From contig NZ_CP025407.1 in NCBI RefSeq assembly GCF_002847285.1, positions 5,459,001 through 5,523,000 on the forward strand: DNA of 64,000 nt, read 5' to 3'. Under the pieces are notes generated by a model, which was not told where the DNA came from, did not search any database, and saw nothing but the letters and a program-made list of their open reading frames with translations. The first letter of the stretch is position 1; each line of letters opens with the position of its first letter. The translations under genes were made by a program, and so were the position numbers. Positions 48,772 through 57,162 of the stretch are shown piece after piece. The DNA is from Streptomyces sp. CMB-StM0423. Its GTDB lineage: Bacteria > Actinomycetota > Actinomycetes > Streptomycetales > Streptomycetaceae.

Positions 48772-48819
48772 GCACCCCGGCCGAGCCGGTATGCTTGACG
48801 GCGTCGTGCAAGACGACCT

Positions 48820-48893
48820 GCGCCGCTAGCTCAGTTGGTTAGAGCAGCTGACTCTTAATCAGCGGGTCCGGGGTTCGAGTCCCTGGCGGCGTA
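48820..48893 (+). tRNA. tRNA-Lys (anticodon CTT)
   Basis: A full cloverleaf can be drawn: acceptor GCGCCGC/GCGGCGT (the outermost a G.U), D stem GCTC/GAGC, anticodon stem GCTGA/TCAGC with loop CTCTTAA (anticodon CTT), and T stem CGGGG/CCCTG with TTCGAGT. The discriminator is A, and no CCA is encoded. A 15-bp hairpin follows. Confidence 0.96.
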
Positions 48894-48900
48894 CGCACTC

Positions 48901-48934
48901 CGAAGAGCCCGGGCCGGAAGGCCCGGGCTCTTCG
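48901..48934. terminator. Perfect 15-bp hairpin after tRNA-Lys
   Basis: CGAAGAGCCCGGGCC pairs exactly with GGCCCGGGCTCTTCG around GGAA. It also lies 15 bases beyond the 3' end of the convergent kinase gene and could end both transcripts. Confidence 0.85.
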
Positions 48935-48949
48935 CATGTCCGTGGGCCG

Positions 48950-50152
48950 TCAGCCGAGGCGGTACGCACCGGCCGCGACGGCGTCGCGCACCGCGGCGGC
49001 GGTCGCCTCGGGCGGCTGGCCGCCGGTGTCCAGCGCGTGGGTCTCGTACGGGCCGAGGTCGGCGAACTCCCGGTGCATCGCCCGTACGGGCTCGGGGTCG
49101 GTCAGCGCGTCGGGGCCGGTGCGGGCGGTGGCGCGGGCCAGGGTCGTGCGCTCGTCGGGGCGCAGGACGACGTAGTGCAGCGGGACGCCGGCGGCGCGGG
49201 CGGCGGCGCGGTAGGCGTCGACGAACCAGGGTCCTACGACGCCGTCGAGCACGACGCGGAAGCCGCCGGCGGCGTACCGGGCGGCGGCGCCCGCCGCGAC
49301 GGCGACGACGGTCTCGTTCTGGCGCCGGGCGGCGGGGAGGTAGGGGGCGATGCCGCCGCGGGCGATGAAGGCCCAGAAGTCGTCGGTGTGGAGGTGGACG
49401 CTGGGTTCTGCCTCCCGGGCGAGGAGCCGGGCGACGGTCGTCTTGCCGGCCCCGGGCGGCCCGCTGACGACGAGGATGTCGCCGAGCGGGTGGCCGGGGG
49501 CGGCGTCCGCGGCTTCGCCCGGGTCGTCTGCCGCCACCACGCGGTCGGACCGCCCGCGGGACGCCTTCACCAGCTCGGCGTTGGGTGCGTCGTTCGCGTC
49601 GATCCAGGCGCGGGAGGCGGCCGTGGTACGGCCGAAGCCCACGTGCCGCGCCATCAGCCGTGCGTCGCGTACGGCGTCGGGGGCGTCGACGTACCAGACC
49701 TCGGCCATCAGCTCCCGCGCCGTGCGCCAGCCGGGGAGGTCGCAGGCGAGGTAGTTGCCCTCGGTGACGATCAGCCGGGTGCCGGGCGGGACGTGGTGCC
49801 GGGCGGCGACGGGCTCGTCCAGCGCGCGGTCGAAGTCCGGTACGTACACCTCGGCGTCGGGCTCCTCCGCGAGCCGGCGCAGGAGGGCGGCGTAGCCGCC
49901 GGCGTCGAAGCTCGGCTCGGAGCCCTTGCGGTCGCGCAGGCCGAGGCGGTCGAGCTGGGCGTTGGAGAGGTGGAAGCCGTCGAGCGGCACGTACGCGGCG
50001 GCGGCGGCCCCGTGCCGCGCGCGCAGCGCGGCGACGAGCGCGCGGGCGAGCGTCGACTTCCCGGCCCCGGGTGCCCCCGCGAGCCCCAGCACGGCCCTCG
50101 GCCCCCCGCGGAGGAGGGCCCACGCATCGTCGGCCAGCAGTTCGCTACGCAT
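48950..50152 (-). CDS. Fused double P-loop kinase (nucleoside/uridine-kinase-like plus AAA kinase domain)
   Basis: A 400-residue protein with two P-loops. The N-terminal half has GLAGAPGAGKSTLARALVAA (from residue 23), YVPLDGFHLSNAQLDRLG and VTEGNYLACDLPGW, like nucleoside/pantothenate-type kinases (FrcK/UDK group). The C-terminal half has a second Walker A, ILVVSGPPGAGKTTVARLL (about 226-244), SVHLHTDDFWAFIARGGIAP and VVLDGVVGPWFVDAYRAAA, like small-molecule AAA/zeta-type kinases. The linker is charged (DDPGEAADAAPGHPLGD). It lies between two tRNA genes on the opposite strand. Both domains look intact, so it may phosphorylate two substrates. Confidence 0.85.
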   Translation of the reverse strand: MRSELLADDAWALLRGGPRAVLGLAGAPGAGKSTLARALVAALRARHGAAAAAYVPLDGFHLSNAQLDRLGLRDRKGSEPSFDAGGYAALLRRLAEEPDAEVYVPDFDRALDEPVAARHHVPPGTRLIVTEGNYLACDLPGWRTARELMAEVWYVDAPDAVRDARLMARHVGFGRTTAASRAWIDANDAPNAELVKASRGRSDRVVAADDPGEAADAAPGHPLGDILVVSGPPGAGKTTVARLLAREAEPSVHLHTDDFWAFIARGGIAPYLPAARRQNETVVAVAAGAAARYAAGGFRVVLDGVVGPWFVDAYRAAARAAGVPLHYVVLRPDERTTLARATARTGPDALTDPEPVRAMHREFADLGPYETHALDTGGQPPEATAAAVRDAVAAGAYRLG

Positions 50153-50228
50153 TGCCGCACCCTACGACGCCGGGCCCAACCCGCCGTATCCGGGCCGCGA
50201 TCGGGGTGCGGGTAACATTCCGGGCGGA

Positions 50229-50313
50229 GCGGCGGTGGCGCAATGGCTGACGCAGCAGACTTAGGATCTGTGGCCCCTGACCGGGCTTGAGGGTTCGAAT
50301 CCCTCCCGCCGCA
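50229..50313 (+). tRNA. tRNA-Leu (anticodon TAG)
   Basis: An 85-base tRNA with a long variable arm (class II): acceptor GCGGCGG/CCGCCGC, anticodon stem GCAGA/TCTGT with loop CTTAGGA (anticodon TAG), variable arm around GGCCCCTGACCGGGCTT, and T arm GAGGGTTCGAATCCCTC. The discriminator is A, and no CCA is encoded. Confidence 0.95.
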
Positions 50314-50935
50314 CGCAACCCGCTGCGCGGGGCACGGCGGGGTCGGCGGCGCGATCTCGCTGCGCGGGCGCGGGATCTGAAATCCGGGTGGCTGGACGCG
50401 CAGGCCCGGGCGCGCATCGGACCGACCGGCGCCTGCGGCGCAGGGCGTACGGACGAAGGCGGCGCCGGCGGCGCCCGTCGCGGCGGCGACGCAGGGAAGC
50501 CCGCGCGCCGTACGGCCCTCGGCCCCCTGCGCGGAGGCGAGGGCGGATTCGAGCCGGCGGATGCGTTGTCGGCGAACCCACACCGCGCCGCCCACTGCGC
50601 GGGCGCGAAGGCGGGATCGGCCACGGCCCGCGTCTGCCCTGCGGCGGGCAGGCGCGTAGCCCCAGCGCTGCTCCGCGCCGCTACCCGGCGGCCACCGGTG
50701 CCGCTCGCCCCGCGACGGCCGGGTGCCCAGCGCCCGCACGCCTCCGGCGCCCGCACGCGCCCGGCACGGCCCACGTCCTCCGGCCCGCTTCTTCCGGCCA
50801 CCGCCCACCGGCCCTCGTTCCCCGGCCCGTCGGCCCCCGGCACCGTGCGTCACCCGACCGTGCTTGCGGCACCTGGTCGCCCGGTCCGCCCGCCGGCAGC
50901 CTCTCCCCGGTCGCCCGCGGCTGCGTAGCCGTGCC
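50314..50935. other. 622-base gap without a recognisable gene
   Basis: All frames here look like noise: long runs of Arg/Pro/Ala/Gly, no ribosome sites, no family motifs and no consistent third-position bias. The region is flanked by tRNA-Leu and a reverse-strand IclR gene. Only short GC hairpins were seen. Confidence 0.6.
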
Positions 50936-51745
50936 CTACAGCGACAGGGCCAGCAGCAGGTTCGCTGCCTCTCTGTTCAGTCTTTCTGCTGCCGCGCGTA
51001 GGCGGTGGGTCTGGTTTACCGGGAGGGACAGGGCCACGCAGCCTATGTCCAGGCCCGCCGTGAGGGGGACCGCCGCGCAGACCGTGCCGACCGCATACTC
51101 CTGGAGGTCCAGGGTCGGGACCGTGGCCACCTGGCGGTCCAGGGCGCCCAGGAGCGCCGCCTCGCTCGTGATCGTGCGGGACGTCAGACGCGCCGCGCGG
51201 TGGCGGGACAGGTGGTCGCGGCGGGCGTCGTGGTCCAGTTGGGTCAGGAGGCACTTGCCTATCGCCGTCGCGTGCGCCGCCGAGCGGAAGTCCACCCACT
51301 CGTTCACCCGCGGCGTCCCCGGCGCGTCCGCGACCTGCGTGACGCGGACCTCCCCGTCCTCGTACCGGCCGAGGTATATCGCCGCCCGCGTCGCCTTCCG
51401 CAGCTCGTTCATCTCCCGCCGCAGCTTGTCGTGCACCGCCCGCGTCCGGCTCCCGCCCGCGCCGAGCAGCGCCACCGCCTCGCCGGTGGTGTACGAGCCG
51501 TCCTCCAGCCGCTCCAGGTACCGCTGCCTGCGCAGCGTCAGCAGCAGGTGCGCCAGGGGCCCCGGCGGCAGGCCGGTCTCGCGGGCGAGCCGGGCGACGG
51601 GCACCCCCTCGCCGCCGTGCCGGGCCGCGGACTCCAGCACGCGGAGAGCGTGCCCTACGGAGGGGAAGGATGCCGCGGGTTCGTCCGTCGGCTTGAGGCG
51701 CCGGCCCGGGGGCTGGTCCCCGGGAGGCGGGTGCAGGACCGCCAC
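50936..51745 (-). CDS. IclR-family regulator next to the Ehu-type locus
   Basis: A 269-residue IclR protein: HTH at about residues 29-90 (SVGHALRVLESAARHGGEGV, RLARETGLPPGPLAHLLLTL) and an effector domain with AIYLGRYEDGEVRVTQVADA, RSAAHATAIGKCLLTQLDHD and GLDIGCVALSLPVNQTHRLR. It starts at GTG 51745. The neighbouring transporter and enzymes may be its regulon, with a small substrate as ligand; this is inferred from position only. Confidence 0.93.
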   Translation of the reverse strand: MAVLHPPPGDQPPGRRLKPTDEPAASFPSVGHALRVLESAARHGGEGVPVARLARETGLPPGPLAHLLLTLRRQRYLERLEDGSYTTGEAVALLGAGGSRTRAVHDKLRREMNELRKATRAAIYLGRYEDGEVRVTQVADAPGTPRVNEWVDFRSAAHATAIGKCLLTQLDHDARRDHLSRHRAARLTSRTITSEAALLGALDRQVATVPTLDLQEYAVGTVCAAVPLTAGLDIGCVALSLPVNQTHRLRAAAERLNREAANLLLALSL

Positions 51746-51862
51746 GTGGTCTCCCTGAAGTGTCCCCTCAGGTGTTCCCCGCTTTCCCTGCCGTCAGGCC
51801 CCGGAAGTCCCCTCCTCCCCGTAGTTGTCCATATCTCACTGTTCTCCCCCCGGAAGCACGCC

Positions 51863-51896
51863 GGCGGGCGTCCTCCGTGACCGGAGGGCGCCCGCC
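51863..51896 (-). terminator. Hairpin terminator of the Ehu-type operon
   Basis: GGCGGGCGTCCTCCG pairs with CGGAGGGCGCCCGCC (one G.U) around TGAC, 20 bases past the stop of the ATPase gene on the minus strand. Confidence 0.8.
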
Positions 51897-51915
51897 AGAT
51901 GGCGTCCGCCGCGTC

Positions 51916-52725
51916 TCAGAGGATCGCGTTCAGGAACTGCTGCGTACGCTCGTTCTCCGGCTCGCTGAAGATCTTCTCCGGCGGGCCGGACTCGATGATC
52001 TTTCCGGCGTCGAACATCAGCACGTCGTCGGAGATGTCCCGGGCGAAGTTCATCTCGTGGGTGACGCACAGCATCGTGATGTCCGTCGTCTGCGCGATGT
52101 CCCGCAGCAGGTCGAGCACGCCCGCCACCAGCTCCGGGTCCAGCGCCGAGGTGACCTCGTCCAGCAGCAGCACCTGCGGGCGCATCGCCAGCGCGCGGGC
52201 GATCGCCACGCGCTGCTGCTGGCCGCCGGAGAGCTGGGTGGGGTACTTGTCGATGTGCTCGGTGAGGCCCACCAGCTCCAGCAGCTCCCGCGCGCGGGTC
52301 TCCGCCTCGTCCTTCCCCATCCCCAGCACGTGCACCGGGGCCTCGGTGATGTTCCGCATCACCTTCATGTTCGGGAAGAGGTTGAACTGCTGGAACACCA
52401 TGCCGATGTTCTTGCGCACCTCGCGGATGTGGTTCTCGCCCGCCGGCTCCAGCTTGCCGTTGCGCTCCTCGTGGAAGAGGTAGTCGTCGTTGACCTTGAT
52501 GGTGCCGCTGTCCGGCTTCACCAGGGTCATCAGCAGCCGCAGGATCGTCGTCTTGCCGGAACCGGAGGGCCCGATGAGCGTCACGTGCTTGCCCGACGAG
52601 ACGTCGAAGCACAGGTCGTCCAGGACGACGTTGTCGCCGAACCGCTTGGTCACGTTGTGGAAGCGGATCAGCTCGCTGCCGTCCACGGGCGGGTTCTCGG
52701 TGGTGGAGTCAGGTGTTGTTGACAA
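51916..52725 (-). CDS. ehuA: Amino-acid/ectoine ABC transporter ATPase (EhuA-like)
   Basis: A 269-residue ATPase: VTLIGPSGSGKTTILRLLM (Walker A), VFQQFNLFPNMKVMRNIT (Q-loop), YPTQLSGGQQQRVAIARAL (signature) and VLLLDEVTSALDPELVAGVL (Walker B). It is the last gene of the ehuB-ehuC-ehuD-ehuA order on this strand. TTG 52725 overlaps the EhuD stop by 17 bases, with GGAG seven bases ahead. The family imports polar amino acids; the EhuA label rests on operon layout and similarity, so ectoine specificity is unproven. Confidence 0.88.
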   Translation of the reverse strand: MSTTPDSTTENPPVDGSELIRFHNVTKRFGDNVVLDDLCFDVSSGKHVTLIGPSGSGKTTILRLLMTLVKPDSGTIKVNDDYLFHEERNGKLEPAGENHIREVRKNIGMVFQQFNLFPNMKVMRNITEAPVHVLGMGKDEAETRARELLELVGLTEHIDKYPTQLSGGQQQRVAIARALAMRPQVLLLDEVTSALDPELVAGVLDLLRDIAQTTDITMLCVTHEMNFARDISDDVLMFDAGKIIESGPPEKIFSEPENERTQQFLNAIL

Positions 52726-53362
52726 GGCGACGCTCCAGGACTCGGATCAAGAGGGAAGCGGGGTACGCGATCACGATGAACGCCACGCCCACGACGGTGA
52801 TGGCCTCGGTGGTGAAGGTCTCGTTGCTGAACTGCCGGGCCTCGCCGAGCATGTCCAGCGCGCCGATGACGGCGATCATCGGCGAGTCCTTGAGCATCGC
52901 GACCACGTAGTTGCCCAGCGCGGGCACCACCCGGCGGATGGCCTGCGGCAGGATCACGGACGACCACGTCCGGCCGCGCGACAGGCTGAGCGCCTTCGCC
53001 GCCTCCCACTGGCCGACCGGCACGCCGTCGATGCCCGCGCGGTACACCTCGGCGGTGTACGTCGAGTAGTGCAGGCCCAGGCCGACGATGCCGGTGGTGA
53101 GCGGGGACATGGACGGACCCCACTGGGGCACCACGTAGAACAGGAAGAACAACTGCACCAGCAGCGGCGTGTTCCGGATGAACTCGGTGACCGCGGTCAC
53201 CGGCCAGCGGACCCACCGCTGCGGCGCGCGCTGCGCCATGGCCCAGACCAGGCCGAGGGCGAAGGCTATCAGCGTGCCGAGCGCCAGGGCCTGGAGCGTG
53301 ACCAGCACGCCGTCCCAGAACCGTGGCATGAAGTCGTCGACGACCTCCCAGTCGAACGTCAT
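52709..53362 (-). CDS. ehuD: Polar amino-acid/ectoine ABC permease (EhuD-like)
   Basis: A 217-residue five-helix HisM-type permease. It starts MTFDWEVVDDFMPRFWDGVL, typical of EhuD-type subunits. ALALGTLIAFALGLVWAMAQ and AGIDGVPVGQWEAAKALSLS (the EAA loop that docks the ATPase) are clear. It overlaps ehuC by four bases (53359-53362) and ehuA by 17. Confidence 0.88.
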   Translation of the reverse strand: MTFDWEVVDDFMPRFWDGVLVTLQALALGTLIAFALGLVWAMAQRAPQRWVRWPVTAVTEFIRNTPLLVQLFFLFYVVPQWGPSMSPLTTGIVGLGLHYSTYTAEVYRAGIDGVPVGQWEAAKALSLSRGRTWSSVILPQAIRRVVPALGNYVVAMLKDSPMIAVIGALDMLGEARQFSNETFTTEAITVVGVAFIVIAYPASLLIRVLERRLVNNT

Positions 53363-54114
53363 CCCAGACCTCCAGCGCCTTGAGTGCTCGCCTGCATGGA
53401 CTCACCGCTGGGGCTGAGCTTGCGGGAGAGCAAGCCGTTCCTCTTCTCCGGAGCCCGGCCCACCCCCGCTTTGGCCCGGCGCTCCAGCATCCGCATGAGG
53501 CGGGTGAGGATGAACGCGAGAATGAAGTACAGGACCAGCAGCAGCGTGTAGATCGGCGCGCTCTCGTTCTTCGCCAGCCGCAGCAGGTTCCCGGCGAACG
53601 TCATGTCGGCGACGGCGATGACCGACACCAGCGACGTGCCCTTCAACAGCTCGATCAGCAGGTTGTTGAACGGCGGGATCATCTCGGGCCACGCCTGCGG
53701 CAGCTCTATGCGCCGCAGCCGCTGCCAGCGGGTGAAGCTGAGCGCGATGCCCGCCTCCCGCTGCGCCGCGGGCACCGCCGCCAGCGCGCCGCGGACGATC
53801 TCGGAGCCGTACGCGCCGTAGGTCAGGCCGAGCGCCAGGGTGCCGGACCACAGCGGCACGAACTGCCAGCCGAGCATCAGCGGCACCGCGAAGGCCATCC
53901 AGAACATGAAGATCAGCGCGGACATGCCGCGGAAGATCTCGAAGTACGCGCCGGCCAGGAACCGCACGATCCAGAACCGCGAGGTCCGCAGCGTGCCGAT
54001 GACGAGCGCCACGACGGCGGACAGCAGCGCGCTGTAGACCAGCACCTGGATCGTGACCCAGATGCCCGGGAGGAACCACTCCCGGAAGAAATCCCAGCTC
54101 ATCATCAGGGACAC
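53359..54114 (-). CDS. ehuC: Polar amino-acid/ectoine ABC permease (EhuC-like)
   Basis: A 251-residue permease: WDFFREWFLPGIWVTIQVLV at the start, RGMSALIFMFWMAFAVPLML and the coupling loop VPAAQREAGIALSFTRWQRL. The final residues form a hydrophilic tail. It overlaps ehuB by ten bases (54105-54114), so the four subunits are tightly coupled. Confidence 0.88.
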   Translation of the reverse strand: MSLMMSWDFFREWFLPGIWVTIQVLVYSALLSAVVALVIGTLRTSRFWIVRFLAGAYFEIFRGMSALIFMFWMAFAVPLMLGWQFVPLWSGTLALGLTYGAYGSEIVRGALAAVPAAQREAGIALSFTRWQRLRRIELPQAWPEMIPPFNNLLIELLKGTSLVSVIAVADMTFAGNLLRLAKNESAPIYTLLLVLYFILAFILTRLMRMLERRAKAGVGRAPEKRNGLLSRKLSPSGESMQASTQGAGGLG

Positions 54115-55022
54115 AGCTCCTTCACCGTCAGGTCCGTCATCTCCCGTTCGGTGAAGCCGAAGGGCTTGACGATACGCAGCAGCTCGCCGCTGTCCTTGAG
54201 CTTGTGCAGCTCCGTGTTGAAGGCGTCGCGGAGGTTCTTCTCCGAGAGCCGGAACGCGAAGCCGCCGGCGCCGTACGCGGGCTCACCGTCGACGATCGGC
54301 TGGAACGGCTTCGTCCCCTCGGCCCGCTTGGAGCCCCTGACCGCGTTGTTCACGGTGACGCTGGTGCCGGCGAAGGCGTCCACGCGGCCCTGCTCGACGG
54401 CCTCCAGGCCGGCGACCTGGTCCGGCAGGACCAGGACTTCCTTGACGCCGTTGGCCTTCGCGTAGTCGATCTCGGCGTACGCGGTGCCGCTGGCCAGCTT
54501 CAGGCCCTTCTCGGCGATGTCCTTGTAATCCCCGATGCCGTGCGGGTTGCCCTTCTTCACGATGAAGGCGTCCAGCATCAGATAATCGGGGTCCGCGAAC
54601 AGCACCTGGGCACACCTGTCCGGGTTGATGTACATTCCCGCGGACACCACGTCGAACAGCGCCACCTTGAGCCCCGGGATCAGCGCCCCGAACTCCACCG
54701 GCACCGGTTCGATCTTCGGGATCCCCAGCCGCTTGAAGACCACCTCGGCGATGGCCGGTGCCTCCCCGACGGCGTCGCCGTCCTCGTTGATATAGCCGAA
54801 GGGCACCTCGCCGGCGATGCCGACCTTGACGACGCCGCGGTCCCGCAGCTCTTCGAGCAGGTCACCCCCTTCGACGGTGCCGTCCGCCTCGGCCGTCCGG
54901 CTGCAACCGGCGGCCCCGCCGATCGCGCCGGCCGCGCCGACGGCGGCGGCTGATGCGAGCAGCGAGCGGCGCCTCAGCCCGCCCGGCCCGCTTCTCGTCT
55001 CGTTCTCACCACGTAGAACCAT
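54105..55022 (-). CDS. ehuB: Solute-binding lipoprotein (EhuB-like), probable Tat export
   Basis: A 305-residue solute-binding protein. A twin-arginine signal (GLRRRSLLASAAAVGAAGAI) ends in a lipobox Cys (GGAAGCSRTAEAD). GDLLEELRDRGVVKVGIAGE, VPFGYINEDGDAVGEAPAIA, EVVFKRLGIPKIEPVPVEFG and ISAGMYINPDRCAQVLFADP-like segments match EhuB-type binding proteins. As the first gene it sets operon specificity; it is divergent from the DUF3830 gene, 98 bases apart. Confidence 0.88.
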   Translation of the reverse strand: MVLRGENETRSGPGGLRRRSLLASAAAVGAAGAIGGAAGCSRTAEADGTVEGGDLLEELRDRGVVKVGIAGEVPFGYINEDGDAVGEAPAIAEVVFKRLGIPKIEPVPVEFGALIPGLKVALFDVVSAGMYINPDRCAQVLFADPDYLMLDAFIVKKGNPHGIGDYKDIAEKGLKLASGTAYAEIDYAKANGVKEVLVLPDQVAGLEAVEQGRVDAFAGTSVTVNNAVRGSKRAEGTKPFQPIVDGEPAYGAGGFAFRLSEKNLRDAFNTELHKLKDSGELLRIVKPFGFTEREMTDLTVKELCP

Positions 55023-55119
55023 GGGCGCGCGGCTACCCGTCCCCGCCGAAGTTATGCGGGTCGGTTCCGGCCGGTGATCCTCCCGTTATCGTGGGATACA
55101 CCGAACGAGGGAGTGGTGC

Positions 55120-55620
55120 ATGTCTGCACGATTTGTCGAAGTCTCTCTGACCAAGCGGGGCGTCCGCTGCACGGCGAAACTGCTCGACGACAGAGCCCCC
55201 ATGACCTGCGCCGCGGTCTGGAACGCGCTACCGCTCGGCGGCGACGTCTACCACGCGAAATACGCCCGCAACGAGATCTACGCCCTGCTCCCCGCGTTCG
55301 CGCCCGCCGAGCCGCCGCTGGAGAACCCCACGGTCACCCCCATCCCCGGGGACCTGTGCTACTTCAGCTTCACCGACACCGTGCTCGGCACCGCCAGCTA
55401 CGGCTACGAGACGGAGGCCAAGCACCAGGGCCGCGCCAGCGTCGTCGACCTCGCGCTCTTCTACGAGCGGAACAACCTGCTCATCAACGGCGACTCCGGC
55501 TGGGTCCCCGGCATCGTGTGGGGCTCGGTCGTGGAGGGGCTGGACGAGATGGCCGCCGCCTGCCAGGACCTCTGGCGCGCCGGCGCGCTCGGCGAGACCC
55601 TCAACTTCCGCCGGCTCTGA
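55120..55620 (+). CDS. DUF3830 protein (cyclophilin-like fold)
   Basis: A 166-residue protein: VSLTKRGVRCTAKLLDDRAP, MTCAAVWNALPLGGDVYHAK, TVTPIPGDLCYFSFTDTV and FYERNNLLINGDSGWVPGIV. DUF3830 proteins have a cyclophilin-like barrel by structural genomics and are found near hydantoin/amide catabolism and amino-acid transporters, but the function is unknown. GGGAG six bases before ATG 55120. Divergent from the Ehu-type operon and convergent with the amidase. Confidence 0.88.
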   Translation: MSARFVEVSLTKRGVRCTAKLLDDRAPMTCAAVWNALPLGGDVYHAKYARNEIYALLPAFAPAEPPLENPTVTPIPGDLCYFSFTDTVLGTASYGYETEAKHQGRASVVDLALFYERNNLLINGDSGWVPGIVWGSVVEGLDEMAAACQDLWRAGALGETLNFRRL

Positions 55621-55632
55621 CCCGGACGGCGG

Positions 55633-55659
55633 TACGGGGCCGCGGACAGCGGCCCCGTA
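55633..55659. terminator. Hairpin between convergent DUF3830 and amidase genes
   Basis: TACGGGGCCGC pairs exactly with GCGGCCCCGTA around GGACA, with further pairing outside the stem (CGGCG/CGCCG). It lies between two stop codons and should serve both strands. Confidence 0.8.
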
Positions 55660-55672
55660 GCGCCGTGACGGC

Positions 55673-57118
55673 TCAGCCCAGGGCCGGCGGCCGGATGCCG
55701 TCCGCGATCCCCGACTCGTACAGCGCCTGCGCCGTGCGCAGCACCAGCGCGTCCCGGTGCCGCGCCGCGACGATCTGCAGCCCCACCGGCAGCCCCGCCC
55801 CGTCCACCCCGCAGGGCAGGCTCACGGCCGGCTGCTGCGTGAGGTTGAAGGGGTACGTGAACGGGGTCCACCCCGTCCACCGGGTGAACCCCGAGTCCTT
55901 CGGCACCTCCGCCCCCGCCTCGAACGCCGTGATCGGCACGGTCGGCGTGACCAGCACGTCGTACGTCTGGTGGAAGCGCCCCATCGACTGCCCGAGCGCC
56001 ATCCGCACGTCCACCGCGGCCAGGTAGTCCAGCGCGCTGTACCGCTCGCCCAGCTCCACGATCTCCTTCAGCCCCGGATCCAGCAGCTCCCGCGCGCCGG
56101 GAGCGTACGGCTGCACCACCCGCGCGGCGCCGCTGAACCACAGCGTGTGGAACGCCTCCTGGCAGGCGGCGAGCCCTTCGCACAGCCGCGGGTCGGCCTC
56201 CTCCACGTACGCGCCCAGGTCGGAGAGCCGCTCCACCGCGCCCCGTACCACCGCGGCCACCTGCCGGTCCACGGGCACCTGCCCGCCGAAGGACGGGCTG
56301 TACGCCACCCGCAGCCCCCGCACGCCGTCCGCGGCCCCGTCCAGAGCGTCGACGAAGCCGCCCTCGGGCGGGCCGAGCTGCGACCAGTCCCGCGGGTCCG
56401 CGCCGCTGATCACGTCCATCATCAGCGCCGTGTCCCGGACGTCCCGCGTCATCGGCCCGACGTGCGCCAGCGTGCCGAACGGGCTCGCCGGATACAGCGG
56501 CACCCGCCCGTACGTGGCCTTCAGCGCGACGATCCCGCAGAACGCCGCCGGGATCCGCACCGAGCCGCCGCCGTCCGTGCCCAGGCTCAGCGGCCCCGCG
56601 CCCAGCGCCACCGCCGCCGCGCTGCCGCCGCTGGAGCCGCCGGTGGTGCGGCCCGCGTCGTACGGGTTGACGGTGACCCCGCTCAGCGGGCTGTCCGTGG
56701 TGCCCTTCCAGCCGAACTCCGGCGTCGTGGTCTTGCCCAGGAACACCGCCCCGTGCTCGCGCAGCCGCGCCACCGAGGGGCCGTCCTCGTCCCACTCCCG
56801 GTCCGGATCGACGAGCCTGGAGCCGCGCAGCGTGGGCGCGCCGCGCTCCAGGATCATGTCCTTGACGGTCACCGGCACGCCGTCGAGCAGCCCGGCGGGC
56901 TCGCCGCGCTGCCAGCGGCGCGCGGACGCCTCGGCGCGGGCGAGCGCGGCGTCCCGTACCGCGTCGCCGGGGGTGACGAAGGCGTTGGTCAGCTCCTGCG
57001 CCCGGTCCGCGCGCGCGAGGGCCGCGCGGGTGGCCTCGACGGGCGACAGCTCGCCCGCGCGGTAGCCGCGCAGCAGCTCCACCGCCGTGAGATCCGCCGG
57101 ATCCGTGCTCCCCGTCAT
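55673..57118 (-). CDS. Amidase-signature enzyme
   Basis: A 481-residue AS-family amidase. The Ser-cisSer-Lys triad is visible: Lys86 (VPVTVKDMILER), Ser162 in the GGSSGGS loop and nucleophile Ser186 (TDGGGSVRIPAAFCG). LTNAFVTPGDAVRDAALARA and PTVPITAFEAGAEVP are family segments. It hydrolyses an amide to an acid and ammonia; the substrate is unknown. ATG 57118 has AGGAGG seven bases ahead. The dehydrogenase gene lies just upstream on the same strand (45 bases), so both are probably one operon. Confidence 0.92.
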   Translation of the reverse strand: MTGSTDPADLTAVELLRGYRAGELSPVEATRAALARADRAQELTNAFVTPGDAVRDAALARAEASARRWQRGEPAGLLDGVPVTVKDMILERGAPTLRGSRLVDPDREWDEDGPSVARLREHGAVFLGKTTTPEFGWKGTTDSPLSGVTVNPYDAGRTTGGSSGGSAAAVALGAGPLSLGTDGGGSVRIPAAFCGIVALKATYGRVPLYPASPFGTLAHVGPMTRDVRDTALMMDVISGADPRDWSQLGPPEGGFVDALDGAADGVRGLRVAYSPSFGGQVPVDRQVAAVVRGAVERLSDLGAYVEEADPRLCEGLAACQEAFHTLWFSGAARVVQPYAPGARELLDPGLKEIVELGERYSALDYLAAVDVRMALGQSMGRFHQTYDVLVTPTVPITAFEAGAEVPKDSGFTRWTGWTPFTYPFNLTQQPAVSLPCGVDGAGLPVGLQIVAARHRDALVLRTAQALYESGIADGIRPPALG

Positions 57119-57162
57119 CCCGCCGCCTCCTGAGTCGTCCGTCACCTTCTCCGCATTCTGCG

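Noticed and set aside
48820..48893. tRNA-Lys as the attachment site of an integrated element
   Set aside because: No integrase or repeat of the tRNA 3' end is seen nearby; the flanking genes look like ordinary chromosome.
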